Positions 44,148 to 53,928 are shown, counted from the stretch's first letter. The stretch: DNA of 64,000 nucleotides from Bacteroidia bacterium (GCA_030430385.1 JAUIFO010000008.1:1-64000); one strand, 5' to 3'. A program made the numbers and translations. The notes: generated by a model not told the origin, from the letters alone.

Positions 44148-44444
44148 TTATTTTAAACTAGCAATTTTATCAACACTCCAAGCTTCAGCTTTGGCATTAA
44201 ATAAGGGTTTGGTGACAGACCAAATGCCTTTAAAGAGATCAGATGACCTGTAATGCTCTAGATCTTCTTCAGAATTCCAATAACTATACGTGAAAAATAC
44301 ATTTGTATTGCGTTTGTCTCTATATAATTCTAAAAATTCACAACCATCAAAAGCTCTGATCTTAGCTTTGTGCTTTTCAAAGTTATTTAAAAAAGCACCA
44401 ATGTGTTGAGGCTCAAAGCTCATTTTTACAATACGTACAAACAT
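44148..44444 (-). CDS. Antibiotic biosynthesis monooxygenase (ABM) domain protein
   Basis: A single ABM-type ferredoxin-like domain of 98 residues shows the usual layout (FVRIVKMSFEPQHIGAFLNN, then FTYSYWNSEEDLEHYRSSDL). Proteins of this family include YgiN-like quinol monooxygenases and heme-degrading enzymes, but many are uncharacterised, and the substrate cannot be read here. It lies 3 bp after the SAM hydrolase-like gene in the gld cluster. Confidence 0.78.
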   Translation of the reverse strand: MFVRIVKMSFEPQHIGAFLNNFEKHKAKIRAFDGCEFLELYRDKRNTNVFFTYSYWNSEEDLEHYRSSDLFKGIWSVTKPLFNAKAEAWSVDKIASLK

Positions 44445-44447
44445 AGA

Positions 44448-45320
44448 TTAATGGTCAATAGTTTCTTTACCTTTAGGTGTGACTAGAGTTGCCACAAAAT
44501 TCACAGTAACGGTATCTCTAAGTTTTAATCCCATTAGACTAGATGCACTTCCAACAGTGTTGCCATCACTTTTGTAAACAGCAATTTCTAGATAACCTGA
44601 AGAGTTAAAGACAATTAAACCTTTACCAGCATCATAGCGTTTTTCTTCAGGAATATCAAAATTTATAGCGTCACTATAATTTTCATAAATGGTCTTAAAC
44701 TTGTAATTACGTGCTGAGATCTCATAGTTTCGAGTTTTCTGAATAGATTCAAAAAAACTGCGTTTAATATTCGTAACCACATTTCCATAATTGTCAATAT
44801 AGATGACACTACCAATGATCTGAGTTTTATCATCATTAACAAAAGGAATAAGATTTTTAATAGGTTTGATAGTGTCTATTACTTTTCCAATGACTTCTAA
44901 AGTACCTCCACGAGCAATATGGCAAGCCACATTTACAAAAACATCAAGAACAGGGAAACTTGTCGCAACACGATCATGAATATTGATCTCTACAATTTTT
45001 TGAGGTACAATTTCAGAACAGATCATACTCATGATCCCATTATTGGCACAAATAAAATAATGATCGTCCAATTGTACAGCGATATGTTTGTTTTCGGGAT
45101 TCAATTCAGAATCAATACCAATCACATGTATGGTTCCTTTAGGAAAACTACTATAAGCATTCTGAATGATATAGGCAGCTTCAGCGACATTAAATGGCGC
45201 AACAGAGTGTGAGATATCAACAATTCTAACATCAGGCAACTCACTGTAAATAGCACCTTTTATGGCACCAGCAAAGTGGTCCTTTTCGCCAAAATCGGTT
45301 GTTAATGTAATGATTGCCAT
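44448..45320 (-). CDS. SAM hydroxide adenosyltransferase (DUF62/SAM hydrolase family)
   Basis: The start AIITLTTDFGEKDHFAGAIK and the following VDISHSVAPFNVAEAAYIIQ are hallmarks of the DUF62 family, whose bacterial members hydrolyse S-adenosylmethionine to adenosine and methionine. Related enzymes are fluorinases and chlorinases. At 290 residues it has the usual length. It is first in the minus-strand cluster leading to gldF/gldG; whether the link to gliding is functional is unknown. Confidence 0.88.
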   Translation of the reverse strand: MAIITLTTDFGEKDHFAGAIKGAIYSELPDVRIVDISHSVAPFNVAEAAYIIQNAYSSFPKGTIHVIGIDSELNPENKHIAVQLDDHYFICANNGIMSMICSEIVPQKIVEINIHDRVATSFPVLDVFVNVACHIARGGTLEVIGKVIDTIKPIKNLIPFVNDDKTQIIGSVIYIDNYGNVVTNIKRSFFESIQKTRNYEISARNYKFKTIYENYSDAINFDIPEEKRYDAGKGLIVFNSSGYLEIAVYKSDGNTVGSASSLMGLKLRDTVTVNFVATLVTPKGKETIDH

Positions 45321-45516
45321 AAATAAATCACTTTAAATGTAATTCTAAATACTAGGGTTTTGGTATTGGATAAAACTGTTAAAAACTAATTTAATTTTAA
45401 TCTTAAGGTAACCTTTTGAATAAAATACTTTAGTTATTTTTGAGTTAATGAGAGCCAATTTATCTCAACACAAAACTAATAAAACAAAACAGATTAATTA
45501 TTAAATAGGACAGCTT

Positions 45517-46470
45517 TTGAACGAACTTATTTTAGAACTAGAAGAAATCACTCCTAAAGAATTCTTTGGTGCTCAAAACGCCAATATTAAAATCCTAAAA
45601 CAATACTTTCCTAAACTCAAAATTGTAGCTAGAGGCAATAAAATTAAAGCCTATGGCGATGAAGATCTTCTTGAAGAATTTGATCGTCGTATGGAAATGC
45701 TTATGGTGCATTTTGGTAAGTATAATAAGATTGATGAGAATGTCATCGAACGCGTACTTACGAGTCAGAGTAGCGACGACTACGAAACATCAGCACAAAG
45801 CGGTGAAGCGATTGTGCATGGTGTTAATGGAAAAGTTATAAAAGCACAAACGGTCAATCAGCGTAAGTTGGTTGAAAGTATGAAAAAGAATGATATGGTT
45901 TTTGCTATCGGACCAGCAGGAACTGGAAAAACATACACTGGAGTAGCTCTTGCTGTTCGTGCTTTAAAGAATAAAGAAGTAAAGCGTATCATTTTAACAC
46001 GTCCTGCTGTTGAAGCTGGTGAAAATCTTGGGTTCCTTCCAGGCGATTTAAAAGAAAAGTTAGATCCATACATGCAACCGCTTTATGATGCGCTACGCGA
46101 TATGATTCCGCCTGAGAAATTAGCAAACTTCATCGAGAATGGAACCGTTCAAATTGCACCTTTGGCTTTTATGCGTGGTAGAACTTTAGATAATGCTTTT
46201 GTGATTTTAGATGAAGGTCAGAATACCACGCATGCGCAAATGAAAATGTTCTTAACCAGAATGGGTAAGAATGCTAAATTCTTACTTACTGGTGATCCTG
46301 GTCAGGTCGATTTGCCTCGTCGAACCATTTCTGGACTTAAAGAAGCGCTTTTAGTACTCAAAAATGTTGAAGGTATCGGTATGGTGTATCTTGATGATAA
46401 GGATGTCATTCGCCATAAACTCGTGAAGAAGGTCATCGAAGCTTATAAAAGTATAGAGAATAGAGATTAA
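45517..46470 (+). CDS. phoH: PhoH family ATPase
   Basis: Walker A GPAGTGKT is at residues 132-139 and a Walker B-like ILDEGQNTT lies near residue 230, within a complete PhoH domain. The start is TTG at 45517, preceded by AGGA at a good distance; MNELILELEEITPKEFFG is the N-terminus I know from flavobacterial PhoH. PhoH-like proteins are ATPases, often linked to RNA metabolism, of unclear exact role. purC lies downstream, beyond a structured element. Confidence 0.92.
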   Translation: MNELILELEEITPKEFFGAQNANIKILKQYFPKLKIVARGNKIKAYGDEDLLEEFDRRMEMLMVHFGKYNKIDENVIERVLTSQSSDDYETSAQSGEAIVHGVNGKVIKAQTVNQRKLVESMKKNDMVFAIGPAGTGKTYTGVALAVRALKNKEVKRIILTRPAVEAGENLGFLPGDLKEKLDPYMQPLYDALRDMIPPEKLANFIENGTVQIAPLAFMRGRTLDNAFVILDEGQNTTHAQMKMFLTRMGKNAKFLLTGDPGQVDLPRRTISGLKEALLVLKNVEGIGMVYLDDKDVIRHKLVKKVIEAYKSIENRD

Positions 46471-46478
46471 TTTTTTTA

Positions 46479-46570
46479 GGAGCTAATCCAGCTTTCGGCA
46501 GTCGCTTTCTCCGTTGCTCTTTAGAGCGAGTGAGAAGAGCTCCAACAAATGCCTCAATCTGGGCTAGGGT
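46479..46570 (+). ncRNA. Structured cloverleaf-like element between phoH and purC
   Basis: Nested pairing is visible. AGC (46481-46483) pairs with GCT (46563-46565), CCAG (46488-46491) with CTGG (46559-46562) and GGCA (46497-46500) with TGCC (46550-46553). An inner stem-loop is built from TCTC/GAGA and GCTC-TTTA-GAGC. The outer strings GGAGCTA and GGGCTAGGG resemble a dispersed intergenic element that I recall from many flavobacterial genomes; that is memory, not a search. It could be a transcribed structured RNA, a mobile-type repeat or an mRNA processing site. Only one copy was found in this window. Confidence 0.5.
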
Positions 46571-46593
46571 TTAAAGATTTCAAATTTATCATT

Positions 46594-47556
46594 GTGACAA
46601 ATCAAAAACATACAATTACAGCGTCAAACTTTAATTTCCCAAATCAAAAAAGTGTCTACAAAGGGAAGGTAAGAGAAGTTTACAATATAAACGATGAGCA
46701 ATTGGTCATGATTGCAACCGATCGCTTATCAGCTTTCGATGTGGTTATGCCTAAAGGGATTCCGTATAAAGGGCAGATCTTAAATCAGATAGCAACTCGC
46801 ATGATGAAAGCTACTGAAGACCTTGTGCCTAATTGGCTAACTGCAACTCCAGATCCAAATGTTGCTGTCGGACACTTATGTGAGCCATTTAAAGTAGAAA
46901 TGGTCATTCGTGGTTACATGTCTGGTCATGCAGCTCGTGAATATAAAGCAGGAAAACGAATGCTTTGTGGTGTTGCAATGCCTGAAGGCTTAAAGGAAAA
47001 CGACAAGTTTCCTGAGCCTATCATAACTCCTGCAACTAAGGCAGAGCAAGGAGATCATGACGAAGACATTTCTAAAGAAGAGATTCTCAAACGCGGCATT
47101 GTTTCAAAAGCAGATTATGAAATCTTAGAAGATTATACTAGAGCATTGTTTCAAAGAGGTTCAGAAATTGCTGCCTCTCGTGGATTGATTTTAGTGGATA
47201 CTAAGTATGAATTTGGAAAAACTAAAGATGGAAAGATTGTCTTGATAGATGAAATTCATACACCTGATTCTTCTCGTTATTTTTATGCGGAAGGTTATCA
47301 GGAACGTCAGGATGCCAACGAACCTCAGAAACAGTTATCTAAGGAGTTTGTAAGGCAATGGTTAATTGCAAATGGTTTTCAAGGGTTAGAAGGGCAAACC
47401 GTTCCTGAAATGAGTGACGACTACGTTAATTCTGTGAGTGAACGTTATATTGAGTTGTATGAAAATATCACTGGAGAACCATTTGTAAAAGCAGAGGTGT
47501 CTGATATTCAGAGTCGGATAGAAGCAAATGTTCTCAACTATCTTTCCAATTCATAA
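46594..47556 (+). CDS. purC: Phosphoribosylaminoimidazole-succinocarboxamide synthase (SAICAR synthetase)
   Basis: The core [20 protein letters not shown] with later [18 protein letters not shown] identifies PurC, which joins aspartate to CAIR in purine synthesis. I place the start at GTG 46594 ([20 protein letters not shown]). The only upstream ATG (46549) lies inside the base-paired structured element, and the 15 residues it would add are unlike PurC. The protein is then 320 residues, close to the family length. Confidence 0.92.
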   Translation: MTNQKHTITASNFNFPNQKSVYKGKVREVYNINDEQLVMIATDRLSAFDVVMPKGIPYKGQILNQIATRMMKATEDLVPNWLTATPDPNVAVGHLCEPFKVEMVIRGYMSGHAAREYKAGKRMLCGVAMPEGLKENDKFPEPIITPATKAEQGDHDEDISKEEILKRGIVSKADYEILEDYTRALFQRGSEIAASRGLILVDTKYEFGKTKDGKIVLIDEIHTPDSSRYFYAEGYQERQDANEPQKQLSKEFVRQWLIANGFQGLEGQTVPEMSDDYVNSVSERYIELYENITGEPFVKAEVSDIQSRIEANVLNYLSNS

Positions 47557-47596
47557 TAGATTGAAAATACTATCTTAGAGGTTGTAATTAAATCGA

Positions 47597-48964
47597 ATGG
47601 ATCAACTTCTAGACTTTTCTGAATCGTTTTCTTCATTTGCTTGGGGAATTCCACTTTTAGTGTTGCTTATTGGTGGCGGACTCTACCTTACCGTATTGTC
47701 TAAGTTTTTACCATTTCGGTTTTTCGGTCATGCTATTCAAGTGCTTCGAGGAAAATATGACAATCCTAATGATTCTGGAGAGATCAGCCATTTTAAAGCG
47801 CTTACAACAGCATTGTCTTCTACTATAGGCATGGGAAATATTGCTGGTGTAGCATTAGCAATTTCAATTGGAGGACCAGGTGCTTTGTTTTGGATGTGGA
47901 TTAGTGCCATTGTAGGAATGAGTACTAAATTTTTCACGTCTACATTAGCAGTGATGTATCGAGGTAAAGATTCTAATGGTGATCTTCAAGGTGGTCCAAT
48001 GTATTTTATAACTGAAGGACTAGGAAAGCATTGGAAGTTTCTAGCGATTATGTTTTCTATTTTTGGAATGCTTGGTGCATTGCCTGTGGTTAATGTCAAT
48101 CAATTAACCCAAGCTGTAAATGACATTGTGTTGATTCCAAATGGGGTTGAAGTTACTACAAATACCAATCTTTTAATTGCCGCTGTTCTCGTTCTTGTGA
48201 CGTCAGTTGTAATTTTTGGCGGATTAAAACGTATAAGTCATATCGCTTCTAAAATGGTGCCTTCAATGGTGTTGCTTTATTTTGGTTTGGTACTCATCAT
48301 TCTAAGTCTCAATTATTCTGAAGTACCTAAATATTTAGGATTAATTTTTACAGATGCATTTTCAGCTAACTTTATAGCAGATGATAAAGTTACAGGAGGT
48401 GTTTTAGGTGCCTTAATTATTTTAGGAATTAAGCGTGGTGCATTTTCAAATGAAGCTGGAATTGGAACTGCTCCTATGGCACATGGTGCCGCAAAAACAA
48501 ATGAACCTGTACGTGAAGGCTTAGTGGCTATGCTTGGACCAGTTATTGATACTTTAATTGTGTGCACACTCACAGCGCTTGCGATACTGGTTACAGGTGT
48601 CTGGCAAACAACAGATACTAATGGTGTGAGTTTAACGGCTTCGGCATTTCAAAATGCAATGCCAGGAATTGGCCAATATTTACTCATGATCTGCGTATTT
48701 GTTTTTAGCATTTCATCGTTGTTTTCTTATGCCTACTATGGTACTAAGTGTATGTCTTTTTTAACTGGAGCCAAATACAAGTTTTTGTACAATATTCCTT
48801 ATATTCTAAGTATTGTCATCGCTACTACTGAAGATTTTGAAGCCATCATAAATTTTATAGATGGTATTTTTGCATTTATGGCTATTCCTACAATGTTGGC
48901 AACACTTATTCTAGCGCCTAAAGTGATAAAAGAAATGAAAGCTTATATAAAACGAATGCAGTAA
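47597..48964 (+). CDS. AGCS family sodium:amino-acid (alanine/glycine) symporter
   Basis: This 455-residue protein has about eleven transmembrane helices and the AGCS signatures ALTTALSSTIGMGNIAGVAL, GGPMYFI and IKRGAFSNEAGIGTAPMAHG. It imports alanine, glycine or related amino acids with sodium. It ends 2 bp before the end of the convergent AraC gene, so the two transcripts probably overlap at their 3' ends. Confidence 0.93.
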   Translation: MDQLLDFSESFSSFAWGIPLLVLLIGGGLYLTVLSKFLPFRFFGHAIQVLRGKYDNPNDSGEISHFKALTTALSSTIGMGNIAGVALAISIGGPGALFWMWISAIVGMSTKFFTSTLAVMYRGKDSNGDLQGGPMYFITEGLGKHWKFLAIMFSIFGMLGALPVVNVNQLTQAVNDIVLIPNGVEVTTNTNLLIAAVLVLVTSVVIFGGLKRISHIASKMVPSMVLLYFGLVLIILSLNYSEVPKYLGLIFTDAFSANFIADDKVTGGVLGALIILGIKRGAFSNEAGIGTAPMAHGAAKTNEPVREGLVAMLGPVIDTLIVCTLTALAILVTGVWQTTDTNGVSLTASAFQNAMPGIGQYLLMICVFVFSISSLFSYAYYGTKCMSFLTGAKYKFLYNIPYILSIVIATTEDFEAIINFIDGIFAFMAIPTMLATLILAPKVIKEMKAYIKRMQ

Positions 48965-48966
48965 AT

Positions 48967-49893
48967 CTAAGATTTTGTAATTGAAGCTTTGAATTGTTGT
49001 GGAGTCATCATTTCCATTTTTTTGAATTGCCTGTTGAAATAACTCGTATTGTTGAAGCCTGATTTAAAAGCAACTTCAGACATGCGGTAGGATGTGTTGA
49101 CTTTCATTAACTGCTTAGCAAATTTTATCTTTTCAGAATTGATATAATCAATTGGTGAAATGCCTAACGTATTTTTGAATTGCTTGTGAAAATGAGAGGT
49201 ACTCATATAAGCCTTTTCTGCTAAGACATCTACCGAAAGATCTTTATTGGTCAAATTTTCCTTGATATACTTAATCACAGTACCAATTCGCGTATCATTA
49301 AAAATTTGATGTGGATCATTAATAATTAAGGATTTAGCTTTTGTTTGAAGCAACCTTACGATTAATTCCTGAATCATTAGGTCAAGTAGGACATCTTTTG
49401 ATTTGTTATTATTGGTGAAGGTGTAAGTTAATCGCTCGATAAGATGATTCACATCTATATCATTAATAAGATGTGACGCAGAATTATCAAGATCCCAGTT
49501 GTTGTTTTCATTTTCAATAGCGACATTATGGTTAAATTTTGAAACCACTTCATCAATCTTTGTAGCATCGATTCCTAAAGCTAAACATTGCGTAGGATCA
49601 TGTTCTTTAGCTAACGGAAAGTCAATAACCATCTCCTTGTTTGTTGGCATCACTACAGATTCACCAGGAAAGAAATCAAACGCATCAAAACCATCAATAT
49701 GCATCACTTTTTTTCCAGTTAGCATGCTCGCAATAATTGGAAAATCAAAAGTTAGTGAAACTTTTTCAGCATAGGCATGAGTTTCATAAATATTCAATTC
49801 GGCATATTCAGCATTGTAGGTTGTTCTGTTTTCAACCAAAGTGGTGAGTTTTCGGTGTTTTTTATGCTGACTTAACAAGGATTTCATACTCAA
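48967..49893 (-). CDS. AraC-family regulator (AraC_N plus HTH), probable aldehyde dehydrogenase activator
   Basis: The N-terminal half (about residues 15-170) matches the AraC_N type ligand/dimerisation domain. The C-terminal 100 residues form the double HTH (YMSTSHFHKQFKNTLGISPI and FKSGFNNTSYFNRQFKKMEM). At 308 residues it has the usual length. It diverges from the aldehyde dehydrogenase gene across a 166-bp region containing a two-turn direct repeat, so it most likely activates that gene in response to an aldehyde or alcohol. The effector is inferred. Confidence 0.87.
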   Translation of the reverse strand: MSMKSLLSQHKKHRKLTTLVENRTTYNAEYAELNIYETHAYAEKVSLTFDFPIIASMLTGKKVMHIDGFDAFDFFPGESVVMPTNKEMVIDFPLAKEHDPTQCLALGIDATKIDEVVSKFNHNVAIENENNNWDLDNSASHLINDIDVNHLIERLTYTFTNNNKSKDVLLDLMIQELIVRLLQTKAKSLIINDPHQIFNDTRIGTVIKYIKENLTNKDLSVDVLAEKAYMSTSHFHKQFKNTLGISPIDYINSEKIKFAKQLMKVNTSYRMSEVAFKSGFNNTSYFNRQFKKMEMMTPQQFKASITKS

Positions 49894-49931
49894 TAATACA
49901 AAAAAATGTGACTAGTATTCAGATTTAATAG

Positions 49932-49962
49932 ATATGTTCAAAAGTATGATACATATGTTCAA
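49932..49962. promoter_or_regulatory. Two-turn direct repeat, AraC-type operator
   Basis: ATATGTTCAA occurs at 49932-49941 and again at 49953-49962, exactly 21 bp apart, between the divergent AraC regulator and aldehyde dehydrogenase genes. AraC-family monomers bind such direct repeats on one face of the helix. Four TATCA strings follow (49974, 49990, 50005, 50019) and may mark further sites or just AT-rich sequence. Confidence 0.6.
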
Positions 49963-50059
49963 TAAAATAAGAATATCATAAAATAATTTTATCAAAATTA
50001 AAAATATCACAATAATGATATCAAAAAAATAAGTAATTAACAAACTAATTTAGATTCAA

Positions 50060-51559
50060 ATGAGTTATTCAAAACCAAAGTTTAAAGCCCAATATGAAAA
50101 TTTTATCAACGGAAAATTTGTCGCTCCAAAAGACGGACAATACTTTGATAATATTTCGCCAATCGATAATAGCTTTATTGCAAAATATCCGAGATCACAA
50201 AAAGAAGATGTAGAATTAGCCTTAGATGCAGCTAACGCAGCTAAAGAAGCTTGGGGAAACACCTCTGCAACCGAACGTGCAAATCTATTAAATAAAGTTG
50301 CAGATATTATTGAAGCTAACCTAGAAGAGTTTGCGCTGGTTGAAACCTGTGATAACGGAAAACCAATTCGTGAAACTTTAAATGCCGATATTCCATTATG
50401 TGTTGATCATTGGCGTTATTTTGCAGCGTGTATTCGCTCTGAAGAAGGTAGCGCAACCGAATTGGATGCCAATACCTTATCAATGAATATTAAGGAACCT
50501 CTGGGTGTCGTTGGTCAAATCATTCCTTGGAATTTTCCATTGCTAATGCTGTCATGGAAATTACCTCCTGCCTTAGTAACAGGGAATTGTGTGGTACTAA
50601 AACCTGCTGAGCAAACACCATCTTCTGCAACATTATTAATGGAAAAAATTGCAGATGTATTCCCTCCAGGTGTTATTAATATTGTGCATGGTTTTGGTCC
50701 TGAAGCTGGTAAACCTTTAGCTTCAAGTTCTCGTGTCGATAAAGTGGCATTTACTGGTGAAACCACAACTGGTCAGTTAATCATGCAATATGCTTCTAAA
50801 AATTTAAATCCAGTAACCATGGAATTAGGAGGTAAGTCACCAAATATTTTCTTTAATTCTGTGATGGATGCTGATGATGCCTATTTAGATAAAGCTATTG
50901 AAGGTGCTGTTTTGTTTGCTTTTAATCAAGGTGAAGTTTGTACTTGTCCTTCACGTTTATTGGTTCAAGAAGATATTTATGATGTATTTATGGAACGTGT
51001 GATTGAAAGAACCAATGCTATCATTCAAGATAATCCTTATGATGTAAATACAATGGTTGGTGCTCAAGCTTCTAATGACCAATATGAAAAGATACAATCC
51101 TACTTAAACATAGGTAAGGATGAAGGTGCTAAGGTACTAGCAGGTGGAGAAGCCAATACATTAGAAGGTGATTTAGCTAACGGATTTTATATTAAGCCTA
51201 CAATTTTAGAAGGTCATAATAAGATGCGTGTATTCCAAGAAGAAATTTTTGGTCCAGTAGTTTGCGTGACTAAGTTCAAGGATGAAGCTGAAGCTTTGGA
51301 AATTGCTAACGATACACTGTACGGATTAGGAGCAGGAGTATGGACAAGAGATGCGCATCAGTTATATCAAATTCCTAGAGCTATAAAAGCAGGACGTGTT
51401 TGGGTGAATTGTTATCATGCGTATCCAGCACATGCACCTTTTGGAGGTTATAAAAAATCAGGATTCGGACGTGAAAATCATGTGATGATGCTTAATTATT
51501 ATCGCCAATGTAAAAACATGCTAATTTCTTATGATAAGAACAAATTAGGATTCTTTTAG
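50060..51559 (+). CDS. NAD(P)-dependent aldehyde dehydrogenase (acetaldehyde-type)
   Basis: Full-length ALDH of 499 residues with the general-base Glu255 in MELGGKSPN and the catalytic Cys294 in [24 protein letters not shown] marks the cofactor-binding region. The sequence style and neighbours (AraC regulator, DUF779, acs) fit the ExaC/AldB-like enzymes that oxidise acetaldehyde to acetate. It would feed acetate to the acetyl-CoA synthetase encoded 455 bp downstream. Confidence 0.93.
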   Translation: MSYSKPKFKAQYENFINGKFVAPKDGQYFDNISPIDNSFIAKYPRSQKEDVELALDAANAAKEAWGNTSATERANLLNKVADIIEANLEEFALVETCDNGKPIRETLNADIPLCVDHWRYFAACIRSEEGSATELDANTLSMNIKEPLGVVGQIIPWNFPLLMLSWKLPPALVTGNCVVLKPAEQTPSSATLLMEKIADVFPPGVINIVHGFGPEAGKPLASSSRVDKVAFTGETTTGQLIMQYASKNLNPVTMELGGKSPNIFFNSVMDADDAYLDKAIEGAVLFAFNQGEVCTCPSRLLVQEDIYDVFMERVIERTNAIIQDNPYDVNTMVGAQASNDQYEKIQSYLNIGKDEGAKVLAGGEANTLEGDLANGFYIKPTILEGHNKMRVFQEEIFGPVVCVTKFKDEAEALEIANDTLYGLGAGVWTRDAHQLYQIPRAIKAGRVWVNCYHAYPAHAPFGGYKKSGFGRENHVMMLNYYRQCKNMLISYDKNKLGFF

Positions 51560-51579
51560 AAACATTGATAAATAGCGTT

Positions 51580-51610
51580 AAGGCTGAATGATAAAAAGTT
51601 CAGCCTTTTT
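51580..51610 (+). terminator. Intraoperonic terminator after aldehyde dehydrogenase
   Basis: AAGGCTGAA (51580-51588) pairs with TTCAGCCTT (51599-51607), followed by further T residues to 51610. It sits 15 bp before the DUF779 start, so DUF779 either has reduced expression by partial read-through or its own promoter overlapping the hairpin. Confidence 0.8.
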
Positions 51611-51624
51611 AATATTTTTAACCT

Positions 51625-51981
51625 ATGAAACGTGTAGAGATTACAGAGCGAGCAGAAGCTATTGTAAAGCAATTGAAAGAAAAGCATGGTAAATTGATTT
51701 TTCATCAAAGTGGAGGCTGTTGTGATGGTTCTGCACCAATGATTTTTGAAAAGGAGGATATGTACCTAGATGAAAGCGATATTCATCTTGGTGATGTTGT
51801 TAATGTACCTTTTTATATGAATCAAGATCAATTTGAATATTGGAAACATACGCACCTCACCATTGATATTACTGAAGGTCGTGGCGCAAGTTTTTCACTA
51901 GAAATTCCGTTAGGAATAAGGTTTATCATACATTCTAGAATTTTAACCAGAGAAGAAGATGCTTTTTTTAACCCAAAATAA
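51625..51981 (+). CDS. DUF779 domain protein
   Basis: It encodes 118 residues with the conserved block FHQSGGCCDGSAPM and the GRGASFSLEIPLGIRFIIHS segment typical of DUF779. The paired cysteines suggest a metal or thiol function. These proteins regularly accompany aldehyde dehydrogenase genes, as here, which suggests a helper role in aldehyde or alcohol oxidation; the actual function is unknown. Confidence 0.88.
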   Translation: MKRVEITERAEAIVKQLKEKHGKLIFHQSGGCCDGSAPMIFEKEDMYLDESDIHLGDVVNVPFYMNQDQFEYWKHTHLTIDITEGRGASFSLEIPLGIRFIIHSRILTREEDAFFNPK

Positions 51982-52013
51982 GTATCTTTTATGAATAAAA
52001 AACAGATCAAATA

Positions 52014-53921
52014 ATGAGTAATTACCACATAAAACATTTAGAAGAATATTATCAAGTGTATCGTAAATCGGTACGTAATCCAGAAGTATTTTGGGAAGAA
52101 ATCGCTGAAGAGCACTTTATGTGGCGAAAAAAATGGGATAATGTTTTAAGTTGGGATTTTTCAAAACCAGAAATCAAATGGTTTGAAGGTGCACAACTTA
52201 ATATTACCGAAAATTGCATTGACAGACATTTGGTGACTAGAGGTGATAAAACGGCGATCATCTTTGAACCGAATAATCCAAATGAACAAGCGCAGCATAT
52301 TACATACAAACAGTTACACGAGCGTGTGTGCAAATTTGCAAATGTTCTAAAATCAAGGGGCATTTCTAAAGGCGATCGAGTTTGTATTTATTTGCCAATG
52401 ATTCCAGAATTGGCTATTTCGGTTTTAGCATGTGCTAGAATTGGAGCGATCCATTCTGTAGTGTTTGCTGGGTTTTCGTCTACAGCTTTAGCAACACGAA
52501 TTAATGACTCAGATTGTAAAATGGTTATTACTAGTGATGGCTCTTATCGTGGTGCTAAAACAATAGATCTCAAAGGTATTGTTGACGAAGCGCTTGAGGA
52601 ATGCTCTTGTGTGGAATCTGTTCTTGTGGCTAAACGAATCAATTCTGATATTCAAATGAAAGACGGAAGAGATCATTGGTTATCTACTTTACTGGAAGCA
52701 GCAGATTCAGATTGTCCTGCAGAAACAATGAATGCTGAAGATCCACTCTTCATTTTGTATACCTCTGGTTCAACAGGTAGCCCGAAAGGTATGGTGCATA
52801 CAACAGCTGGTTATATGGTCTATACAGCGTATACTTTCAAGAATGTATTTCAATATCGCGAAAATGATGTGTATTGGTGTACGGCAGACATAGGATGGAT
52901 TACAGGTCATAGTTACATTGTTTACGGACCTTTATGTAATGGTGCAACAACGGTTATGTTTGAAGGTGTGCCAAGTTATCCAGATTTTGGAAGATTTTGG
53001 GATATTGTTGAAAAGCATAAAATTAACCAATTCTACACAGCACCAACAGCTATTCGCGCATTAGCCAAAGAAGGTGTAGAACATTTAGAGAAGCACGATT
53101 TGTCTACTCTTAAAGTTTTGGGAACGGTTGGTGAGCCTATCAATGAAGAGGCTTGGCATTGGTATGATGATAATGTAGGAAAGCGTAAAGCTCCAATTGT
53201 TGATACCTGGTGGCAAACTGAAACAGGCGGAATTATGATCACGCCAATTGCTTTTGCTACACCAACAAAACCAACCTATGCGACGCTACCTTTTATTGGT
53301 ATTCAGCCTGCTTTAATGGATGAAAACGGACAAGAGATTAAAGGCAATCAAGTAGACGGTCGATTATGTATTAAGTTTCCTTGGCCAAGTATGGCAAGAA
53401 CTATTTGGGGAAATCATCAACGTTATAAAGACACTTATTTTTCAGCCTATGACAACAAGTACTTTACTGGTGATGGTGCACTTAGAGATGAAGTTGGCTA
53501 TTATAGAATTACTGGTCGTGTAGATGATGTGATTATTGTATCTGGACATAATTTGGGAACAGCGCCAATTGAAGATGCAATTAATGAGCATCCAGCTGTT
53601 GCTGAAAGTGCTATCGTTGGATTTCCACATGATATCAAAGGAAATGCTTTGTATGGCTATGTCACGTTGAAAGACACAGGTGAAAGTCGTAATCAAGATA
53701 ATCTTCGAAAGGAGATCAATCAAATTATCACAGAACAAATTGGTCCAATTGCGAAGTTGGATAAAATTCAATTTACAAACGGATTACCAAAAACGAGAAG
53801 TGGTAAAATCATGCGACGTATTTTGCGTAAAATAGCCAGTAAGGACACCAGCAATCTTGGTGATACAAGTACCTTGTTGAATCCAGAAGTGGTTCAGGAT
53901 ATAATGGATAATGCCTTATAG
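52014..53921 (+). CDS. acs: Acetyl-CoA synthetase (acetate--CoA ligase)
   Basis: This 635-residue AMP-forming ligase has the ATP motif LYTSGSTGSPKGMVHTTAGY, the WWQTETGG motif and the C-terminal PKTRSGKIMRR segment containing the lysine that is acetylated in regulated family members. It activates acetate to acetyl-CoA. It begins 32 bp after DUF779 and ends 7 bp before the convergent regulator gene. Confidence 0.96.
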   Translation: MSNYHIKHLEEYYQVYRKSVRNPEVFWEEIAEEHFMWRKKWDNVLSWDFSKPEIKWFEGAQLNITENCIDRHLVTRGDKTAIIFEPNNPNEQAQHITYKQLHERVCKFANVLKSRGISKGDRVCIYLPMIPELAISVLACARIGAIHSVVFAGFSSTALATRINDSDCKMVITSDGSYRGAKTIDLKGIVDEALEECSCVESVLVAKRINSDIQMKDGRDHWLSTLLEAADSDCPAETMNAEDPLFILYTSGSTGSPKGMVHTTAGYMVYTAYTFKNVFQYRENDVYWCTADIGWITGHSYIVYGPLCNGATTVMFEGVPSYPDFGRFWDIVEKHKINQFYTAPTAIRALAKEGVEHLEKHDLSTLKVLGTVGEPINEEAWHWYDDNVGKRKAPIVDTWWQTETGGIMITPIAFATPTKPTYATLPFIGIQPALMDENGQEIKGNQVDGRLCIKFPWPSMARTIWGNHQRYKDTYFSAYDNKYFTGDGALRDEVGYYRITGRVDDVIIVSGHNLGTAPIEDAINEHPAVAESAIVGFPHDIKGNALYGYVTLKDTGESRNQDNLRKEINQIITEQIGPIAKLDKIQFTNGLPKTRSGKIMRRILRKIASKDTSNLGDTSTLLNPEVVQDIMDNAL

Positions 53922-53928
53922 AAGTATT

